Assembly: GCF_963678975.1 (NCBI RefSeq)
Contig: NC_089280.1
Location: forward strand, 17,458,780-17,522,779
Direction: 5' to 3'
Source of the DNA: Dysidea avara
Taxonomy: Eukaryota > Porifera > Demospongiae > Dictyoceratida > Dysideidae
DNA length: 64,000 nucleotides
The translations under genes were made by a program, and so were the position numbers. Of this stretch, positions 60,231 to 64,000 are shown in pieces (positions within the stretch are counted from its first letter, which is position 1; each line of letters begins with the position of its first letter). The notes below the pieces were generated by a model, which worked only from the letters and a program-made list of their open reading frames with translations, ran no database searches and was not told where the DNA came from.

Positions 60231-60381
60231 CTTGACTTGCACCTGATTTTCACGTGAGTAAGTTAATAAGTTAAAAATGATGACTAGCAGTACTTTCGTT
60301 GTGTTCTTCACTTTCTCAGTACCTTAAGAGATGCTTTGTTACATGCAGGGTGATGCATAGCTAATCAGGCAAAGTTAATTT

Positions 60382-60720
60382 CATAGGCGTAGCAAGATAT
60401 TTTTAGCTGGGGTGGCTCTAGTTTGGTGTTAAAGACTGAGCAAAATATAAAAATGAAAAACAACTAAATTAAAGAGGTCAGCACCTGCTAAGAATGGCTG
60501 TCCTCCACTAATTGTATCACTGATAAAGTACATAAAAATCCTTATTCACAACTTCACAGTTTGCTACTCTGCTTCTCTGAATACTAGCTGTGCTGAACTG
60601 CTTTATTAGAGTAACTGACTGCTCTATTAGAGTATCTCAATCTTTGTGTTGAATTTACAATCAGAAAATTGCAAGGGAGGCTCCAACCCTTCTTGCCCCC
60701 CTGGGTTGCTACACCTACTG
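60382..60720. mobile_element. MITE related to the element at 34635-34934
   Basis: Inverted ends TAGGCGTAGCAA and TTGCTACACCTA. The interior (ACTGATAAAGTACATAAAAA, TCCTTATT) is the reverse complement of the interior of 34635-34934, and it ends with two TATTAGAGTA motifs. The ends differ, so the two may be recombined relatives. Confidence 0.7.
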
Positions 60721-61194
60721 TCATATTATCGTCGCTGCATGGAATCTCTCAGTACTAAGTTTTCACTGCTGACTGCTTGTTGATCGTTATTACATCATGT
60801 GATTTCTTGATCAAATGGAAATACTGCTTGCGTTCATGGTATGTAGCTCAACCAGTATAGGTGTAGTAGGGTATATGCACCCATTTGGATTTTACTGCAG
60901 CCATCCTTAACCTGGAGCCATTCTTACCTGATATGCATAAGCAAAATGTAGTCTGCATTCTAGTGATTTCATTGAAGATTAGCCTGAAAAATTCTCCTTA
61001 CTCCTTGCAGGCTACAGCATGGACTAAGGCAGCAAAGCAGTTAACTGTTACATTTGCATGGTTACCAGTATACTGGTAGACTAGCTATACCATTTTATGG
61101 GACTTAACTGTAGCTAAATGTCTAAGTAATGTCTTTTTGCAGTAGATTTATATAAAGCATACAGAGCAAATTTCCTTCTGAACTAAAATTAGTA

Positions 61195-61864
61195 CAGTGA
61201 AACCTCATAGGACCAGCTACAGGTCCCATGATAAGTGGCCCTATTACTGAAAACCTCTTTAATGCTGCCATAAAAAGTGGCTTAATTATCGAAGTTTTAA
61301 CAAATAATAAACCAACTCTGTAAATTCAAGTTCATACTAATGGTATGCTACCTGTGGTCACTTAGTAGCTATGATGTACATACTTCAGAAGTGTGATCAT
61401 ACTAAGTGACCGCAGGGAAAATACCATACACTGAACAACTGGCTAGTCGCTGTAACAGCAATTTACAATTGACACAAACACTCTAAGGCTGGAAAAAGCA
61501 TGAAGTATACTGCCAATAGGTACAGCTTTTGGTAGTTAAATTATGCACTTAGCTATAGGAGCAGCAACTTTCACAATGATACCATGACTGCCTGCTCAGC
61601 TTTTGAGGGAACATTGTAATAGTTTTACTGGTTTGGTCCTGTAGTATGTGGCCACTGGCCTTATTAATGAGGTGGTCATGTTAACAAAAATTAACGACAT
61701 GTTTCTGACTCCCTGTATTCTCAGGCTTTAAGCCTTCTCACAGGTCCCGACTCCCTAGTGGGATAGCATTCACGGAATTTCTGGACTTGCTGGGCCTGCA
61801 TGGTTTCTATAGCTAGGTGGCCTCATTGCCGAGGTGGCTATCAAGTGTGCATGAGGTTTCACTG
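61195..61864. mobile_element. Long MITE, CAGTGAAACCTC family
   Basis: Left end CAGTGAAACCTCATAGGACC, right end GAGGTTTCACTG, TA flanks. 670 bp, longest copy in the window. Contains a short inner mirror (GGTCACTTAGTA near 61357, TACTAAGTGACC near 61400) and the phrase TTAATGAGGTGGTCATGTTA. Confidence 0.82.
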
Positions 61865-62179
61865 TATGATCTTCATAGCTGGTGAAAAGTGAAAAATGAC
61901 CGCCCACCCTCATGCTGAAATCCTGTGACGGTAAAATGTGAAAATCAACTTTTTGCCAGAGAAAAGAAACTTTTGCGAAAATATGTAAAGATTATCATTA
62001 AGATCATTACAGCCATTTTTTGGCTGCCACCATTGATTTCACAACTTTTTTTTTAAGGCTACACCATTTTTCACAGCTTTTGTGTGGATATCACTTCTTT
62101 TTGTGATTGCAAGTTCAAAAGCCAGCCTATATGACTGGCCTTGATACTTCCTTTCAACCTTTTCCCTTCACTGCAGGAA

Positions 62180-62460
62180 TCATTGAAGACTGCATGGCTA
62201 TATGTATTTATGAAGAACTGAAATAAGACGAATTTTAAAGGAACGTATATCCCAATTATAGCATGGGTAGATTCTAGGAATGGGAGATGCCGCCCTACCC
62301 TGAAGAAGCTTCCACAGCAGAAATTGTTAATTATACTGTTCAAGCACTGTGGAGCTACGGATACTTCAGTTACACACTGATTCCGTCGAGCGGTAACAAA
62401 TCGCTTTTGCAATTTTCAAAATCATGCATAATTCTCTAAGTTTGATCTGTACGAAAATCG
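62180..62460. repeat. Dispersed repeat, copy 1 (partner 62640-62930)
   Basis: Shares GGGTAGATTCTAG, GGAGATGCC and CCCTACCCTG with copy 2, in the same order and orientation. The two lie about 470 bp apart, suggesting an old local duplication or two insertions of one family. Not coding. Confidence 0.55.
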
Positions 62461-62639
62461 GGCTGTATAAATCCAACTTTTCAAACACACCTTATGTAGC
62501 TAAAGTCTTTGAGCAGGCTGTAGGACCAGGTGTCCTACAGACCTTCAGCACTTGTGCTGTAAAGCATTAATAAAATAAATTTTAAAAAATAAAAAAAATG
62601 TACTGAATTATGCTCTTAATACCCTTGAAGTCAATTGAC

Positions 62640-62930
62640 TACAGCATGCACAAGTTATTGCAGTTTTTCTAATGTGTACGTGCGAAAAGAAAATTTACAT
62701 AAGAAGATTAAGACAAAGAAAATCAGACAAACTTTGAAGGCGCATGTCTCAGTGATGGGTGGGTAGATTCTAGTCAAATTTGGAATAGGAGATGCCCTAC
62801 CCTGCGGGAGTTTCCATAGCAAGCTAGTACGGACAAGTGTATATTTTACAGGAACCAAGAAAATGCTGTTTTCATGCATTCGTAGCTCAATAGTACCTGT
62901 TAGCTGTACTTGGCCATGCAACACACAGTA
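62640..62930. repeat. Dispersed repeat, copy 2 (partner 62180-62460)
   Basis: Same order of shared blocks as copy 1 (GGGTAGATTCTAG, GGAGATGCCCTACCCTG, TTTCCATAGC). Diverged between blocks. Confidence 0.55.
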
Positions 62931-64000
62931 GTAGTGTGCCTGATTTTTTATTTATTTTTAAAAAATTTCTGTTTATACCATATCTGCTTACTTCCTAGCT
63001 GTTATTTATATCTGCTTATCTCCCATTGACATATCATTGGCAACATGAAGATGCTATTGGAATCTGCTTTCACAATTATTGTGCTTTGTGACAGCGAAGT
63101 GTTCTACAGTCATGAGTGGATGGGGATAGATGATCAAGGCTCTGTTCTTCCATGATATGTTCTCTACCCGTCCTTGGTGGTCAGACTGGATGCTACAATG
63201 GTCAACTTGCTCCTGGCCAGCTGATTTACACTATCAGACACCTTGATCACTAGCACAATGACGATCAGTTACCACTAGTTATAACTTCTATTGTCATTGC
63301 TATGTAGCTGTTAATCAGCATTCTGATTGACGTGAATGGTGTTACTGACATCTCAGAATGGAGGAACTGGTTTGACAGAAGTGACTTCATCAAATTACTA
63401 TCCTTGCAATAGCCTTCAATGTTTATTTAGCCAAGAAGGCTTACCAGGCTCAGAAGCAATGCAAATTGAGGAGACAGGGTTCAGCTAGTCTGAAAATCTT
63501 AAAGCCTTAAAGAAGAAGCAGCACAGGAAGCCTATCATCACGTTATTTGTGGTCATCGCTGGCAGTTCTTGGTATTTTGGGAAAGCTTCACATCACCTCT
63601 CAAGTTTATCAAGACCTCATGGATTATATCATTTTTTACAAACATTGAATTGAATTTGTGCTGCAGTTCTATATACTTATGGGTTGTATATTTCAAGCAA
63701 GTCAGTGATAAAGATTTTGGAGGATGAAACTCAGTTGCCACACAACCATAAACAGCTACACGAAACTTAATAAGTTTTTCACATACATGGTATTGTAAGA
63801 CACATGTAGTTATCATATCTATATTTACACAGAACAACTTGATTGTATAGTAAGTTGTAGTCTATTGAAGACTGCAGAGGTTTGTGACCGGTGTAAATTA
63901 ATTTAAAAAACAGACCTTACAGAGGTTGTTTGAAGTTGTCCAGGTTTTTCACAAGTGAAACATTTCCTCCGGTTGTGCTGTAAAAACAGTTGTCATAGCC
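62931..64000. other. No gene recognised
   Basis: AT-rich DNA to the right edge. A minus-strand frame of 94 codons at 63553-63837 shows no domain. No inverted-repeat element was noticed. Confidence 0.4.

Overview
The window is nuclear DNA of an animal, most likely a sponge (demosponge grade). Genes are intron-rich, with many introns of 50-150 bp and GT/AG borders. They encode conserved animal proteins. The space between and inside them is packed with short inverted-repeat transposons. The sponge call is an inference from compact introns, a RING-TRAF protein, an animal-type MEI4 and the repeat style; no species marker is present.

Layout. 151-17568 (-): most of a JIP3/JIP4 scaffold gene, running off the left edge, with a recently duplicated exon. 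18394-19479 (+): an intronless RPA-like OB-fold/zinc protein. 19806-20204 (+): a small acidic ORF. 20583-26149 (-): an intact four-exon Helitron Rep-helicase of about 1,632 aa, with seven 62-bp repeats just upstream of its start. 26.7-31.7 kb: gene-poor, inverted-repeat elements. 31729-34571 (+): MEI4, a meiotic double-strand-break factor. 34.6-39.2 kb: transposons, a LINE fragment and a 1.85-kb foldback. 39855-41444 (+): intronless RING-TRAF protein with a membrane segment. 43528-46156 (+): aspartylglucosaminidase-family hydrolase. 46309-46597 (+): TRIAP1/Mdm35. 46657-46898 (-): a tiny membrane protein, possibly TOM5-like. 46925-47301: a palindrome filling the divergent promoter. 47328-55591 (+): complete PLAA/Doa1, 30 exons. 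55712-57628 (-): LRR type I membrane receptor. 57.7-64 kb: mostly repeats plus a small protein with two NPNN-type repeats.

The host genes do not form a single pathway. TRIAP1 and the TOM5-like protein would both serve mitochondria. PLAA acts in ubiquitin/p97 turnover and TRAF in ubiquitin signalling. Exon models were made by hand: GT/AG sites with matching reading phase at each join, and family resemblance by memory. One gap remains, in the JIP model between 9805 and 17254. No alignment or search was run.

Most unusual: an intact Helitron beside a possible RPA partner; a Mutator-like palindrome nested inside another element's terminal repeat with both target duplications readable; a 377-bp palindrome as the whole divergent promoter; and a TRAF with a predicted membrane anchor.
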